Source: Mangrovimonas futianensis
GTDB taxonomy: Bacteria > Bacteroidota > Bacteroidia > Flavobacteriales > Flavobacteriaceae
Direction of reading: 5' to 3'
DNA length: 64,000 nt
Assembly: GCF_021245805.1 (NCBI RefSeq)
Contig: NZ_JAJJNF010000004.1
Location: 346,777 to 410,776 of the forward strand
Shown here one piece after another: positions 8,553 to 17,826 of the stretch. A program made the translations under genes and the position numbers. Every line of letters begins with the position of its first letter. Positions within the stretch are counted from its first letter, which is position 1. The notes below the pieces were generated by a model. It made no database searches. It was given only the letters and a program-made list of their open reading frames with translations, and had not been told where the DNA came from.

Positions 8553-10328
8553 ATGCGGGTTTTGATTGTTGCTTTCTTGCTATTATCTTTTTCAGGCTTT
8601 TCTCAGGAAGATGCTCTGGCTAGAGAGTATTTCAAAAATGGAGATTTTGAAAAGGCGGTTGTTAGCTACAAACAACTTTATGACAAATCGCCCAACAATT
8701 ATAATTACATCCAATATCTTATTAAATCCTACCAACAACTGGAGCAATATAATAAAGCGGAAGAGATACTTACTTTTCAACTTTCCAGATCCAGAAATCC
8801 AGCTTTTTTAGTTGAATTAGGGTATAATTACCAGTTAAAAAATGACATGGAAAATGCCAATAAATATTACCAAGAAGCCTTGGCGTTTATTGACCAAACC
8901 CCATCCTATGTTTATACGCTGGGTAAATCTTTTGAAGATAAAGCCCTTTTAGACCTAGCCATTGCCACTTACGAAAAAGGCATGCAAATAAATCCCGGGC
9001 TTGACTTCAATATCCAATTGGCTAGAATCTATGGTGATCAAGGTAATATTGAAAAAATGTTTGATAGCTATTTGGATTTTGTAGAGAAAAATGATTCCTA
9101 TGTCAATACCATCAAAAGAAATTTTGGCGAATTTATCACCGATGATTCTGACTCTGAGAATAATCAAATCCTGAAAAGGATTCTTCTAAAAAAAATCCAA
9201 ACCGAGCCTAACCTGCTTTGGAATGAAATGTTAAGTTGGTTATTTGTTCAGCAAAAAGAGTATCATAAAGCTTTTGCACAAGAACGTGCTATTTTTAACA
9301 GAAAACCAGAAAGCTTTCATAGAATAAAGGAATTGGCCCTAGTAGCAGATGCAGACAAACAGCATGATAAAGCTATTGAAATTTTCACTTACATATCAGA
9401 AACTGCCCAAGACTTAGAGACAAAATTAGAAGCCAATTACTATCTGCTAAAAATTCAGATTGAAAACTCAAAGCCTTCAGACTACGCCAAAATCTCACAA
9501 CAATTTCAACAAATTTTTGACCTTTATGGCGTGTCTCCCCAAACTTTAGAACTCCAAATTCTACACGCTCATTTCACTGCCTTTTATCTGCATGATACGA
9601 CACAAGCTATTTCCTTATTAAAAGGAAGCCTAGATATGACTTTATCTGGTTTTCAAGAAGCCAAAATAAAAATGGAACTGGCCGATATTTTAGTTTTTGA
9701 AGAAAAATTCAATGAGGCCCTAATATATTATACCCAAATTCAAAGAAACTTAAAAAACAGTACGCTATCCCAAGAAGCCAGATATAAAGTTGCCAAAACA
9801 AGCTATTACAAAGGAGATTTTAAATGGGCAGAATCACAGCTTACCATTTTAAAATCATCTACCTCACAGTTAATTGCAAATGACGCTTTGGATCTTATGC
9901 TATTAATACGCGATAACAAATATGAAGATTCAACGCAAACAGCCTTAAAACTTTATGCAAAGGCAGACTTGTTGGCATTTCAAAACAAGACCAATGAAGC
10001 CATTGAGCTTTTGGCTAACATTCTTGAAAATCATACGGGAAAAAGTATTGAAGACCAGGCTTTGTTTAAACAAGCGCAGCTTTATGAAAAAACAAATCAA
10101 TATGATTTGGCCGTTGCCAATTATCAATCTATCATTACCAATTATGCAGATGATATACTGGCGGATGATGCCTATTTTCATCTAGCTCAATTATACAACC
10201 AGGTGCTGGATCAACCTGAAAAGGCTAAAGATTTATACGAAAACATAGTCTTTAATCATCAAGATAGCATTTACTTTGTAGACGCTAGAAAAGCCTATCG
10301 CCGCTTACGAGGTGATGACATTAATTAA
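8553..10328 (+). CDS. Secreted/periplasmic tetratricopeptide-repeat protein
   Basis: 591 residues. A signal peptide (about 1-17, ending FSGFSQ) precedes TPR-like helical repeats, for example the segments around ARKYF-type EYFKNGDFEKAVVSYKQLY (20-40), NKYYQEALAFI (about 105), DKAIEIFTYI (about 272) and the C-terminal QYDLAVANYQSII and EKAKDLYENIV units. Such repeats scaffold protein complexes in the periplasm. It is first in a tight run with DUF4286 (17-bp gap), rsmA (4-bp gap) and mgtE. No catalytic motif. Function unknown. Confidence 0.85.
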   Translation: MRVLIVAFLLLSFSGFSQEDALAREYFKNGDFEKAVVSYKQLYDKSPNNYNYIQYLIKSYQQLEQYNKAEEILTFQLSRSRNPAFLVELGYNYQLKNDMENANKYYQEALAFIDQTPSYVYTLGKSFEDKALLDLAIATYEKGMQINPGLDFNIQLARIYGDQGNIEKMFDSYLDFVEKNDSYVNTIKRNFGEFITDDSDSENNQILKRILLKKIQTEPNLLWNEMLSWLFVQQKEYHKAFAQERAIFNRKPESFHRIKELALVADADKQHDKAIEIFTYISETAQDLETKLEANYYLLKIQIENSKPSDYAKISQQFQQIFDLYGVSPQTLELQILHAHFTAFYLHDTTQAISLLKGSLDMTLSGFQEAKIKMELADILVFEEKFNEALIYYTQIQRNLKNSTLSQEARYKVAKTSYYKGDFKWAESQLTILKSSTSQLIANDALDLMLLIRDNKYEDSTQTALKLYAKADLLAFQNKTNEAIELLANILENHTGKSIEDQALFKQAQLYEKTNQYDLAVANYQSIITNYADDILADDAYFHLAQLYNQVLDQPEKAKDLYENIVFNHQDSIYFVDARKAYRRLRGDDIN

Positions 10329-10345
10329 CCCTTTAATTATTTTTT

Positions 10346-10669
10346 ATGTTGATATATAATGTGACTCTCAATGTGGATGAAAGTGTACACGATCAATGGT
10401 TATTATGGATTAAAAATCACATACCAAAGGTTTTGGCTACTGGGCACTTTACTGCAGCAAAACTTATAAAAGTTTTAGTGGATGAAGAAATGGGAGGTGT
10501 CACATATTCAGTTCAATACCATGCCAAATCAAGAACCCATTTAGAGAATTATTACGAAAATGACGCTCCTATTCTTAGGCAAGAAGGCCTCAAATTATTT
10601 GCTGATAAAGTTTTGGCCTTTAGAACAGAACTGGAAGTTCTTGACGAGTATTCTGTAACGTTTAATTAA
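10346..10669 (+). CDS. DUF4286 family protein
   Basis: 107 residues, full length for this small family. It begins MLIYNVTLNVDESVHDQWL and contains the YSVQYHAKSRTHLENYYENDAPILR region, which fits a ferredoxin-like alpha/beta fold. The family is found in Bacteroidota beside rsmA, as here (4-bp gap). Biochemical function is not known; the fixed position before the rRNA dimethylase suggests only co-expression. Confidence 0.8.
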   Translation: MLIYNVTLNVDESVHDQWLLWIKNHIPKVLATGHFTAAKLIKVLVDEEMGGVTYSVQYHAKSRTHLENYYENDAPILRQEGLKLFADKVLAFRTELEVLDEYSVTFN

Positions 10670-10673
10670 GTCT

Positions 10674-11450
10674 ATGTCGGTAAGAGCCAAAAAACATTTA
10701 GGTCAGCATTTTTTGACTGATGAAAATATTGCAAAAAAAATTGCAGATACCCTTTCTTACAAAGGATATCAACATGTTTTGGAAATTGGCCCGGGTATGG
10801 GGGTCTTAACCAAATATCTTTTGGAAAAAGAAACAATTACCCATGTTATTGAAATAGACACAGAATCTGTCGAATACCTAAAAACCCATTATCTAAATCT
10901 AGCCGATAGAGTCATTGAAAAAGATTTCCTAAAATATGATTTAAAAGAAGTTTTTAAAGATGAACCTTTTGCTATAATTGGTAATTTCCCCTATAACATT
11001 TCCTCTCAAATAGTCTTTAAGATGTTGGAAATGCGTGATCAAGTTCCAGAGTTTTCTGGTATGTTCCAAAAGGAAGTCGCTCAACGAATTTGTGAAAAAT
11101 CGGGAAGCAAAACCTATGGAATTTTATCTGTTTTAACTCAAGCATTTTATGACGCCACCTATTTGTTTACAGTCCCACCTACCGTTTTCAACCCGCCACC
11201 AAAAGTTGATTCTGGTGTTTTATTACTCACACGAAAAGAAAACTTTGCTTTAGACTGTGATGAAAAACTGTTTTTCAGAGTAGTCAAACAAGGGTTTCAA
11301 CAAAGAAGAAAAACCCTTCGTAACAGTTTAAAAACCTTTAATTTATCAGATAAATTAAAAGCAAATGTTATATTTGACCAAAGACCGGAACAGCTGAGTG
11401 TAGAGCAATTTATTGAGCTCACCCAACTAATTGAAAATGATTTAGAATAA
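10674..11450 (+). CDS. rsmA: 16S rRNA (adenine1518-N6/adenine1519-N6)-dimethyltransferase
   Basis: 258 residues. The SAM-binding motif EIGPGMGVLTKYL is at about residues 40-52 and the catalytic N-[LF]-P-Y-N motif (GNFPYNISS) near 104. It dimethylates two adenines in the helix 45 loop during late 30S assembly. Start ATG at 10674, four bases after the DUF4286 stop. Bacteroidota members use NFPYN where E. coli has NLPYN. Confidence 0.96.
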   Translation: MSVRAKKHLGQHFLTDENIAKKIADTLSYKGYQHVLEIGPGMGVLTKYLLEKETITHVIEIDTESVEYLKTHYLNLADRVIEKDFLKYDLKEVFKDEPFAIIGNFPYNISSQIVFKMLEMRDQVPEFSGMFQKEVAQRICEKSGSKTYGILSVLTQAFYDATYLFTVPPTVFNPPPKVDSGVLLLTRKENFALDCDEKLFFRVVKQGFQQRRKTLRNSLKTFNLSDKLKANVIFDQRPEQLSVEQFIELTQLIENDLE

Positions 11451-11469
11451 CCCAAAAAAACCTTGCTAT

Positions 11470-12843
11470 TTGTCTGAAGAATTAGAACATATCCAATTTG
11501 AATTAACTGACGAACTTCTTGAAAAAGTAGAACTCCTAATCGAACAAAAAAGTGATAAGGAACTCAAAACTTTTTTAGATGATTTTCACTATGCGGATAT
11601 TGCCGAAATTCTGGATGAATTAGACCAAGAAGATGCGGTCTACATCATTAAGCTTTTGGATTCTGAAACTACTTCAGATGTCTTAATGGAAATGGATGAG
11701 GACAACAGGGAAAAAGTCCTCGAGAATTTATCTGCCAAAGAGATTGCCAATGAAATCTTAGAGTTAGATACCGATGATGCTGCCGATATCATTGCTGAAT
11801 TACCCGAAGAGCGACGTCATGCCGTTATTTCAAATATTGACGATGAAGACCACCGTGCAGAAATCAAAGAGCTATTGGCTTATGACGAGGATACTGCAGG
11901 GGGATTAATGGCTAAGGAGCTGGTTAAAGTATATGAAACATGGACCGTAGCTGGTTGTTTACGTAGAATAAGAGGACAAGCAAAAGATGTTACCCGCGTT
12001 CATTCCATTTATGTGGTGACCAAAAAGGAAAAGCTGATTGGCCGATTATCTCTTAAAGATCTTATTGTAGCCAAAAGTGATCAAAAAATATCGGACATCT
12101 ACATTTCTAGTGTAGATTATGTGAATGTAGAAGAAAATGTAGAAGAAGTAGCCAAAATTATGGCTAAATATGACTTGGAGGCCATCCCAGTAGTAGATGA
12201 TGAAAAAACATTGTTGGGTAGAATTACAATTGATGACATTGTTGACGTATTAAGAGAAGAAGCCGACAAAGACTACCAATTGGCTGCTGGTATTACCAAT
12301 GACGTTGAAGCGGATGATAGCATTTTTGAACTCACACGTGCCCGTCTCCCATGGTTATTGATTGGAATGTTTGGAGGCTTGGGGGCGGCTACCATCATCA
12401 CAGGTTTTCAAACCGTCATGGAAAAATATGTGATATTACTTTCTTTTGTTCCTTTAATTCAGGCAACAGCAGGAAATGTAGGGGTACAATCTTCTGCCAT
12501 TGTGGTGCAAGGTTTAGCCAATGACTCCATAAAAGGTGAAATTTTGACTCGTTTATTCAAGGAGTTTTTACTGGGTTTAGTTAATGGTCTTGCCATTGCA
12601 TTGGTCGTGCTACCTGTGAGTCATTTTCTTTTTGAAACCCCTTATTTAGTTTCTGCAACCATCTGTATTGCCCTAGTTACTGTCATTGTCATTGCCGCTT
12701 TAATAGGAACCTTTATTCCTATATTTTTAGATAAAAAAGGCGTAGATCCAGCTGTAGCAACGGGTCCCTTTATTACAACCAGCAATGATATTTTTGGAAT
12801 TTTGATTTATTTTTTGATTGCCAAAGTCATTCTCGGATTTTAG
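11470..12843 (+). CDS. mgtE: Magnesium transporter MgtE
   Basis: 457 residues. An acidic MgtE N domain (about 1-130, with DxxDE-rich helices that act as the magnesium sensor in the family), a tandem CBS pair (about 135-255), a connecting helix, and five membrane helices (about 285-457) ending in a GTFIPIFLDKKGVDPAVATGPFITT block that forms the pore signature. The frame starts at TTG 11470; no ATG precedes the conserved N domain, so TTG is adopted. It lies 19 bp after rsmA in the same run. Confidence 0.95.
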   Translation: MSEELEHIQFELTDELLEKVELLIEQKSDKELKTFLDDFHYADIAEILDELDQEDAVYIIKLLDSETTSDVLMEMDEDNREKVLENLSAKEIANEILELDTDDAADIIAELPEERRHAVISNIDDEDHRAEIKELLAYDEDTAGGLMAKELVKVYETWTVAGCLRRIRGQAKDVTRVHSIYVVTKKEKLIGRLSLKDLIVAKSDQKISDIYISSVDYVNVEENVEEVAKIMAKYDLEAIPVVDDEKTLLGRITIDDIVDVLREEADKDYQLAAGITNDVEADDSIFELTRARLPWLLIGMFGGLGAATIITGFQTVMEKYVILLSFVPLIQATAGNVGVQSSAIVVQGLANDSIKGEILTRLFKEFLLGLVNGLAIALVVLPVSHFLFETPYLVSATICIALVTVIVIAALIGTFIPIFLDKKGVDPAVATGPFITTSNDIFGILIYFLIAKVILGF

Positions 12844-12873
12844 TATTTTATCCAAACAAAATTTCTTTTCGAA

Positions 12874-13818
12874 ATGAAAATTCTGCATTTAGACACAAAC
12901 CACCCTTTGTTAATCGACCAATTGAATGATTTAGGATTCCAAAACGATGAAGATTACACCTCTGCCAAAATAGATATTGAAAGGAAAATTCATCTCTACG
13001 ATGGTATCATCATTCGAAGTCGATTTACCATTGACCAAACCTTTCTAAACGCGGCAATCAATCTAAAATTTATTGGACGTGTCGGTGCCGGATTGGAAAA
13101 TATTGATTGTGACTACGCACAAGAAAAAGGAGTTTATCTCATATCTGCCCCAGAGGGTAATAGAAATGCTGTGGGAGAACAAGCCCTAGGTATGCTGTTA
13201 TCGCTTTTCAATCATTTAAATAAGGCTGATAGTGAGGTGAGGTCTGGACTTTGGTTGAGAGAAGCAAACCGAGGGGTGGAATTAGATGGTAAAACAGTTG
13301 GAATTATCGGGTATGGAAACATGGGTAAGGCTTTTGCAAAGAAACTAAAAGGCTTTGACGTTGAAGTACTTTGTTTTGATATCAAGGAAGGCGTTGATGA
13401 TGAAAATGCCAGACAGGTTTCTCTCGAAGAATTTACTGAAAAAGTAGACGTGATCAGTTTACACACTCCTCAAACGCCGCTTACGCTGAAGATGATTGAT
13501 AAAACATTTATAGACTCTATTAAAAAACCGTTTTGGTTTATTAATACAGCAAGAGGTAAAAGTGTTATCACCGAAGATTTAGTAGAAGGTTTAAAATCTG
13601 GAAAGATACTTGGTGCGGGATTGGATGTCCTAGAATACGAAAAAGCTTCCTTCGAATCTCTTTTTGAAACCGAAATGCCCATGGCTTTTCAATATTTAAT
13701 CCAGGCAAAAAATGTTCTTTTAACCCCACATATTGCGGGATGGACTATAGAGAGCAAAGAAAAACTTGCCCAAACCATCGTAGATAAAATCCGAGCCAAA
13801 TTCATAATGAAAAACTAG
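12874..13818 (+). CDS. D-isomer-specific 2-hydroxyacid dehydrogenase (phosphoglycerate dehydrogenase-like)
   Basis: 314 residues. The NAD-binding Rossmann motif GIIGYGNMG is near residues 145-153. Catalytic Arg (INTARGKSV), Glu (near GAGLDVLEYE) and His (TPHIAGWT) are all present. There is no ACT regulatory domain, so it is shorter than full SerA. Substrate is unresolved: 3-phosphoglycerate or another 2-hydroxyacid. It follows mgtE by 30 bp and may share its transcript. Confidence 0.88.
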   Translation: MKILHLDTNHPLLIDQLNDLGFQNDEDYTSAKIDIERKIHLYDGIIIRSRFTIDQTFLNAAINLKFIGRVGAGLENIDCDYAQEKGVYLISAPEGNRNAVGEQALGMLLSLFNHLNKADSEVRSGLWLREANRGVELDGKTVGIIGYGNMGKAFAKKLKGFDVEVLCFDIKEGVDDENARQVSLEEFTEKVDVISLHTPQTPLTLKMIDKTFIDSIKKPFWFINTARGKSVITEDLVEGLKSGKILGAGLDVLEYEKASFESLFETEMPMAFQYLIQAKNVLLTPHIAGWTIESKEKLAQTIVDKIRAKFIMKN

Positions 13819-13923
13819 ATAACTTCTAGTTTCACCTTTCAATATTCAGACAACCAATAAATTAAAAACAGTTTATTTGTAGCTATCTTCTTATATTTAC
13901 AATAAGCTTCATCAAAATTTTGG

Positions 13924-15675
13924 TTGACTTTGAGACTAAGAATGGTTCTTTTATGGTTTTTCCTTCCCTTTCAATTTATGTTTTCACAGAATGAAAACTT
14001 AAGTAGCGAAGAGGCGTTAATACAGTTCCAGAAACTTCAATCTGAAATCAACTTAGAATTTCCAGAAGATGATATTAAAACTTACCAAAGAAAGTCCTTT
14101 TCAGAAAATCAACTTCAATCTTATCTGTCAAAACACTTTCAATGTCTTGACCTTTTACCTCATATCAAAGGAAATTACGCCTTAAAATTAGACACCTATT
14201 TACACTCAGGGAATTGGTTTTACAATATTGGTTTCTCTCAACAAACCATTAATTCCTATCAAAAATTCTTTAAAAAATATAAGGAATTTGAATCCCATTT
14301 GACTTCCTCAGAAAAGGAAAAATATATTGAAATGCGCAACTATGCCTATTCTGTCCTAGCAGAAAGCTACGCCAAACTAAACAAGCTTGATAGTGCAAAA
14401 ATAACACACCTTCAAAACATAAATTTTTCAAAAACCTTGAAAGGTATTTATTATCCATCTGCGCTTAACAATTATGGCTTATACTTTTATTGGGACAAAA
14501 AAGATTTGTCAAATGCTTTAATTTATTTCAATAAAGCATATGAAATCACCCAAGATTCGTTCCCCAAGCATACCTTAATTGGAAGTATTAGGGATAATAT
14601 CGCCGATATTTATACAGATCAAGGCTTCGTGGTTAAAGCACTCCCCTTATACCAATCCAACTTCTCTTTTTATCAAAAAACTCCTAATGAAAAAACACAA
14701 AAAATAGACCTACCCAGATTGATAAGTGCAGGGGCGCAATTGGTTCGTTCCCATCTTAAGTTGAACCAAATTGAGCAGGCGGAACAGGCATTTCTACAAT
14801 TAGGAGAATTAGCCAAGAAAAACGAATTGAATTTGAGTGATAGCTCGAAGTTAGAAATTCTAAAAACAGAAGAATTATTATTTCTATCACAAAATAAAAT
14901 AAAAGAGGCCTATGCCACCTCAAAGAAGGTATGGAGTCTTTCTGATAGTATTTTGACAGCATCCAAACGAGCAGATACCAAATGGAGGAATGAACTAAAC
15001 AATGTCACCTTAGATAGGGTGGCCTTAAACTTCAAAATTGAGAGATTACAAAAAGAAAACAGACTAAAAAACCAAAGGTTGAAATGGTGGATCATCACAC
15101 TAATTCTTTCTATAGGAATCATTCTACTTACTTCCCTAATTCTAAGGAGAAGACAATATGTAATTAATGCAAAAAACAAACAGCTTTTAGCTGAAAAGAC
15201 TCTGGAAAACACCTCTCTGAAAGTTCAAAAACTAAATTCCGAAATCAAATCTAAGGAGCGTGATTTAACAGATTTTGCTCTCAATTTATCCCAAAACCAA
15301 GAATGGGCAGAACTATTAGCTCAGAAAATTGAAACCTTAAAACAATCGCCAACAAAAGAACGAAGTATCTTAATAGATGAATTGGAAAATGAGGTTAAGA
15401 ATAAAATAACCTTTGATAGTAACACCAAGGATTTCTTTGAAAGACTGGATAAATTAAGTGATTCGTTTTACAGCAAATTGACTAAAAGATTTCCAAACCT
15501 TAGTAAAACTGAAATTAGACTTTGCTCCCTCATTAGACTAAAAATTGATAGCCGAAGCATTGCTTCCCTTCAGAATATAACCTTAGCTTCCCTAAACACG
15601 AGTAGGTATAGGCTGCGTAAAAAACTACATCTACCTGAAGATGTTGACCTAGATCAATTCATTCAAAGTATGTAA
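13924..15675 (+). CDS. TPR – transmembrane helix – coiled coil – HTH regulator
   Basis: 583 residues. A signal-like N-terminus (ending FMFSQ) is followed by TPR-like repeats (about 60-340), one membrane helix (about 388-405, WWIITLILSIGIILLTSLIL), a coiled coil, and a C-terminal DNA-binding segment (LSKTEIRLCSLIRLKIDSRS, then LNTSRYRLRKKL) resembling LuxR/two-component HTH domains. This architecture is common in Bacteroidota as a membrane-bound regulator in which periplasmic TPRs may control a cytoplasmic HTH. TTG starts at 13924 or 13930 supply the basic n-region (LRLR); an ATG at 13942 is the alternative. A small secreted protein gene follows 183 bp downstream and is a possible target. Confidence 0.82.
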   Translation: MTLRLRMVLLWFFLPFQFMFSQNENLSSEEALIQFQKLQSEINLEFPEDDIKTYQRKSFSENQLQSYLSKHFQCLDLLPHIKGNYALKLDTYLHSGNWFYNIGFSQQTINSYQKFFKKYKEFESHLTSSEKEKYIEMRNYAYSVLAESYAKLNKLDSAKITHLQNINFSKTLKGIYYPSALNNYGLYFYWDKKDLSNALIYFNKAYEITQDSFPKHTLIGSIRDNIADIYTDQGFVVKALPLYQSNFSFYQKTPNEKTQKIDLPRLISAGAQLVRSHLKLNQIEQAEQAFLQLGELAKKNELNLSDSSKLEILKTEELLFLSQNKIKEAYATSKKVWSLSDSILTASKRADTKWRNELNNVTLDRVALNFKIERLQKENRLKNQRLKWWIITLILSIGIILLTSLILRRRQYVINAKNKQLLAEKTLENTSLKVQKLNSEIKSKERDLTDFALNLSQNQEWAELLAQKIETLKQSPTKERSILIDELENEVKNKITFDSNTKDFFERLDKLSDSFYSKLTKRFPNLSKTEIRLCSLIRLKIDSRSIASLQNITLASLNTSRYRLRKKLHLPEDVDLDQFIQSM

Positions 15676-15697
15676 CTTTTTAAGTGTCATAAACATT

Positions 15698-15719
15698 TTT
15701 GTCTATTGTTTGTCTATTG
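15698..15719 (+). repeat. Tandem 11-bp direct repeat upstream of the 15859 gene
   Basis: TTTGTCTATTG occurs twice back to back, one helical turn apart, in the gap between the HTH regulator and the secreted protein gene at 15859. The spacing suits two protein protomers on one DNA face, so an operator is possible; no functional evidence. Confidence 0.45.
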
Positions 15720-15858
15720 GTCGTTCATTACATGTCTATCTCATATACAGTGTTTTACAAAAACCTCTTTGTAATTTAGTATCGTTGTCAAAAACAATAC
15801 TCTCTCCCTAAATAGTACTATTACCAGCAAGCCTTTTTGTTAACTAAAAACCTCTATT

Positions 15859-16371
15859 ATGAAACATTTAATCTTTGGTTTAATAGTATTAGGAATGACC
15901 AACCTAGTAATTGCCCAGAATGAAATAGCCATGGTGTCTAACACTTTAGACCGTGGTCCTTCAAAAATGAATTATGCAAAGAAAACAGCTTTTGAGAAAA
16001 CCTTTGAAAATAAGAAATTACCAGTCGTCGTAGAAAAAATGCACTCCATGGTTGCTGCATTTGATATCAAAAGTTTAGACATTTACACACCTCATGAAAC
16101 AGCAAATTACAACGTAAAATTTGATGAGGGGAATTATATGATTGAAGCCAACTATAATGATTCAGGCACCTTAATTTCAAGTAAAGAAGAGTTCAAAAAT
16201 ATTCCGCTTCCTTTTTCTGTAAGTCAAAATATTGCCAAAAACCACCCAGGTTGGGTAATCAATGCCACCACTTGTAAAATAATCTATGAAAATTCAGAAA
16301 TCACAAAACTTACATATAAGGTCACCCTCAAAAAAGGGGATGAAGAAAAAACAATACAAATAAATAGCTAG
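15859..16371 (+). CDS. Small secreted protein, possibly PepSY-like
   Basis: 170 residues with a signal peptide (about 1-19, LVIAQ). The mature part has alternating beta segments such as NYNVKFDEGNYMIEANYNDS and YKVTLKKGDEEKTIQI, and a helix with FSVSQNIAKNHPGW, reminiscent of PepSY-like periplasmic domains. It has its own terminator. The upstream tandem repeat and the HTH regulator next door suggest specific regulation. Function not known. Confidence 0.7.
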   Translation: MKHLIFGLIVLGMTNLVIAQNEIAMVSNTLDRGPSKMNYAKKTAFEKTFENKKLPVVVEKMHSMVAAFDIKSLDIYTPHETANYNVKFDEGNYMIEANYNDSGTLISSKEEFKNIPLPFSVSQNIAKNHPGWVINATTCKIIYENSEITKLTYKVTLKKGDEEKTIQINS

Positions 16372-16399
16372 CTAACCAACCAACCAAATTCTTTATACC

Positions 16400-16435
16400 A
16401 GGTGGTTTCCATGTTTAGGAAGCCACCTTTTTTTT
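16400..16435 (+). terminator. Intrinsic terminator after the 15859 gene
   Basis: AGGTGGTTTCC and GGAAGCCACCT pair over 11 bp (one G-U) around a 7-nt loop, followed by a T run. Confidence 0.9.
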
Positions 16436-16510
16436 ATTCATTTGGAATCCCATTCTATTTATCAGTTAGAATTCTTATTTTTAATCTGACAGTAAATTTA
16501 GTTTTCAACC

Positions 16511-16969
16511 ATGAAATATAGTGCAGCAACTCCCGAGGAATACATTTCTCAAGTTCCAATAGAACGCCAGGATACCTTAAAAAAGTTAAGAACTACCATT
16601 TCGGAGCATTTGCCTTCTGGCTTTGAGGAAGGCATTCAATACAACATGATAGGATACTATGTGCCGCATGACTTATACCCTGGCGGATATCATTGCAACC
16701 CTAAAGAGCCATTGCCTTTTATGAGCTTTGCTTCCCAAAAGAATTCCATCAATTTATACCATAGTGGCATTTATGCTGTACCCGAATTAAATCAATGGTT
16801 TGTAAAAGAATACCCCAAACATTGCAAGACTAAATTGGACATGGGAAAAAGCTGCATTCGATTTAAGAAGCTAGATGATATTCCTTTTAAACTTATAGGT
16901 GAATTATGCACCAAGTTAACCCCACAACAGTGGATAGACATTTATGAAACTAATCTAAAAAGAAAATGA
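16511..16969 (+). CDS. DUF1801 domain protein
   Basis: 152 residues. It begins with an EYISQVPIERQDTLKKLRTTI helix and contains GFEEGIQYNMIGYYVP and the PFMSFASQKNSINLYHSGIY strand region, characteristic of the DUF1801/YdhG-like fold. Proteins of this type are small cytosolic alpha/beta proteins of unknown function, often near VOC or other stress genes. Its stop overlaps the start of the VOC gene by 4 bp, indicating translational coupling. Confidence 0.8.
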   Translation: MKYSAATPEEYISQVPIERQDTLKKLRTTISEHLPSGFEEGIQYNMIGYYVPHDLYPGGYHCNPKEPLPFMSFASQKNSINLYHSGIYAVPELNQWFVKEYPKHCKTKLDMGKSCIRFKKLDDIPFKLIGELCTKLTPQQWIDIYETNLKRK

Positions 16970-17352
16970 AAAAACGCGTAACAGGAATAGGTGGTATGTT
17001 TTTTAAAACGAAAGACCCTAAAGCAACAAAAGAATGGTACCGAAAACATTTAGGCTTCAACACAGATGATTATGGTTGTACTTTCTGGTGGAAGGACAAA
17101 GATGGAAAAGAGTGCTCCACCCAATGGAGTCCATTTGCGGAGGATACATCCTATTACCAACCCTCTAAAAAGGATTTTATGTTTAACTACCGAGTGGAAA
17201 ACCTTAAGGAATTATTGGAAACTTTAAAGGACGAAGGCGTTACCATTGTTGGCGAAATGGAAGAATATGACTACGGCAAATTTGGATGGATTATGGACAA
17301 TGATGGAAATAAAATAGAGCTATGGGAACCAATAGATCAAGCCTTTAAATAA
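16966..17352 (+). CDS. VOC superfamily (glyoxalase/bleomycin-resistance-like) protein
   Basis: 128 residues, one VOC unit of two beta-alpha-beta3 modules: GGMFFKTKDPKATKEWYRKH at the N-terminus and GWIMDNDGNKIELWEP at the C-terminus. The final Glu in KIELWEP corresponds to a usual metal ligand. Substrate cannot be predicted. Coupled to the DUF1801 gene by a 4-bp overlap. Confidence 0.85.
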   Translation: MKKRVTGIGGMFFKTKDPKATKEWYRKHLGFNTDDYGCTFWWKDKDGKECSTQWSPFAEDTSYYQPSKKDFMFNYRVENLKELLETLKDEGVTIVGEMEEYDYGKFGWIMDNDGNKIELWEPIDQAFK

Positions 17353-17404
17353 GCAATAGAGTTTTTATTTATCTTTATAGAACTAACCGTAAACGAGTTA
17401 AATA

Positions 17405-17824
17405 ATGGATAATAAAAAAGATTTAAGAGACGAATTGGATGATCTGATAGGCGACTTTAAAGAAGGGGCCAAAAAAGCCTCTGACAAAGCCGATGAATTC
17501 TCTAAAGATGCCAAGGAAAAAGCAAAAGACTTTGCACATGCAGCAGATGAAGCTTTTGATCGAGCCACTGGAAACAACAAAAAAGTACTCGCCGGAATCT
17601 TGGCTATCTTATTAGGAGGGTTTGGCGCACATAAATTTGTATTAGGTTACGTAAAAGAAGGCATCATCCTTTTGATGATCACCTTGGTAATTTCCATTAT
17701 GAGCTTTGGTTTTCTAAGTTTTTTGGTTTGGATTTTCACCTTAATAGAAGGAATAATTTATCTAACAAAAAGTGACGAAGAGTTTTACATGACCTATCAA
17801 GTAGGAAAAAGACCTTGGTTTTAG
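17405..17824 (+). CDS. TM2 domain membrane protein with amphipathic N-terminal helix
   Basis: 139 residues. The first ~55 are a charged Lys/Asp/Ala-rich helix (KKASDKADEFSKDAKEKAKD) resembling YtxH/LEA-type helices. Then two membrane helices with the TM2 signature (LGGFGAHKFVLGYVKEGIILL). TM2 proteins are small inner-membrane proteins of unknown function. It converges on the minus-strand gene at 17827 with only 2 bp between stops. Confidence 0.85.
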   Translation: MDNKKDLRDELDDLIGDFKEGAKKASDKADEFSKDAKEKAKDFAHAADEAFDRATGNNKKVLAGILAILLGGFGAHKFVLGYVKEGIILLMITLVISIMSFGFLSFLVWIFTLIEGIIYLTKSDEEFYMTYQVGKRPWF

Positions 17825-17826
17825 AC

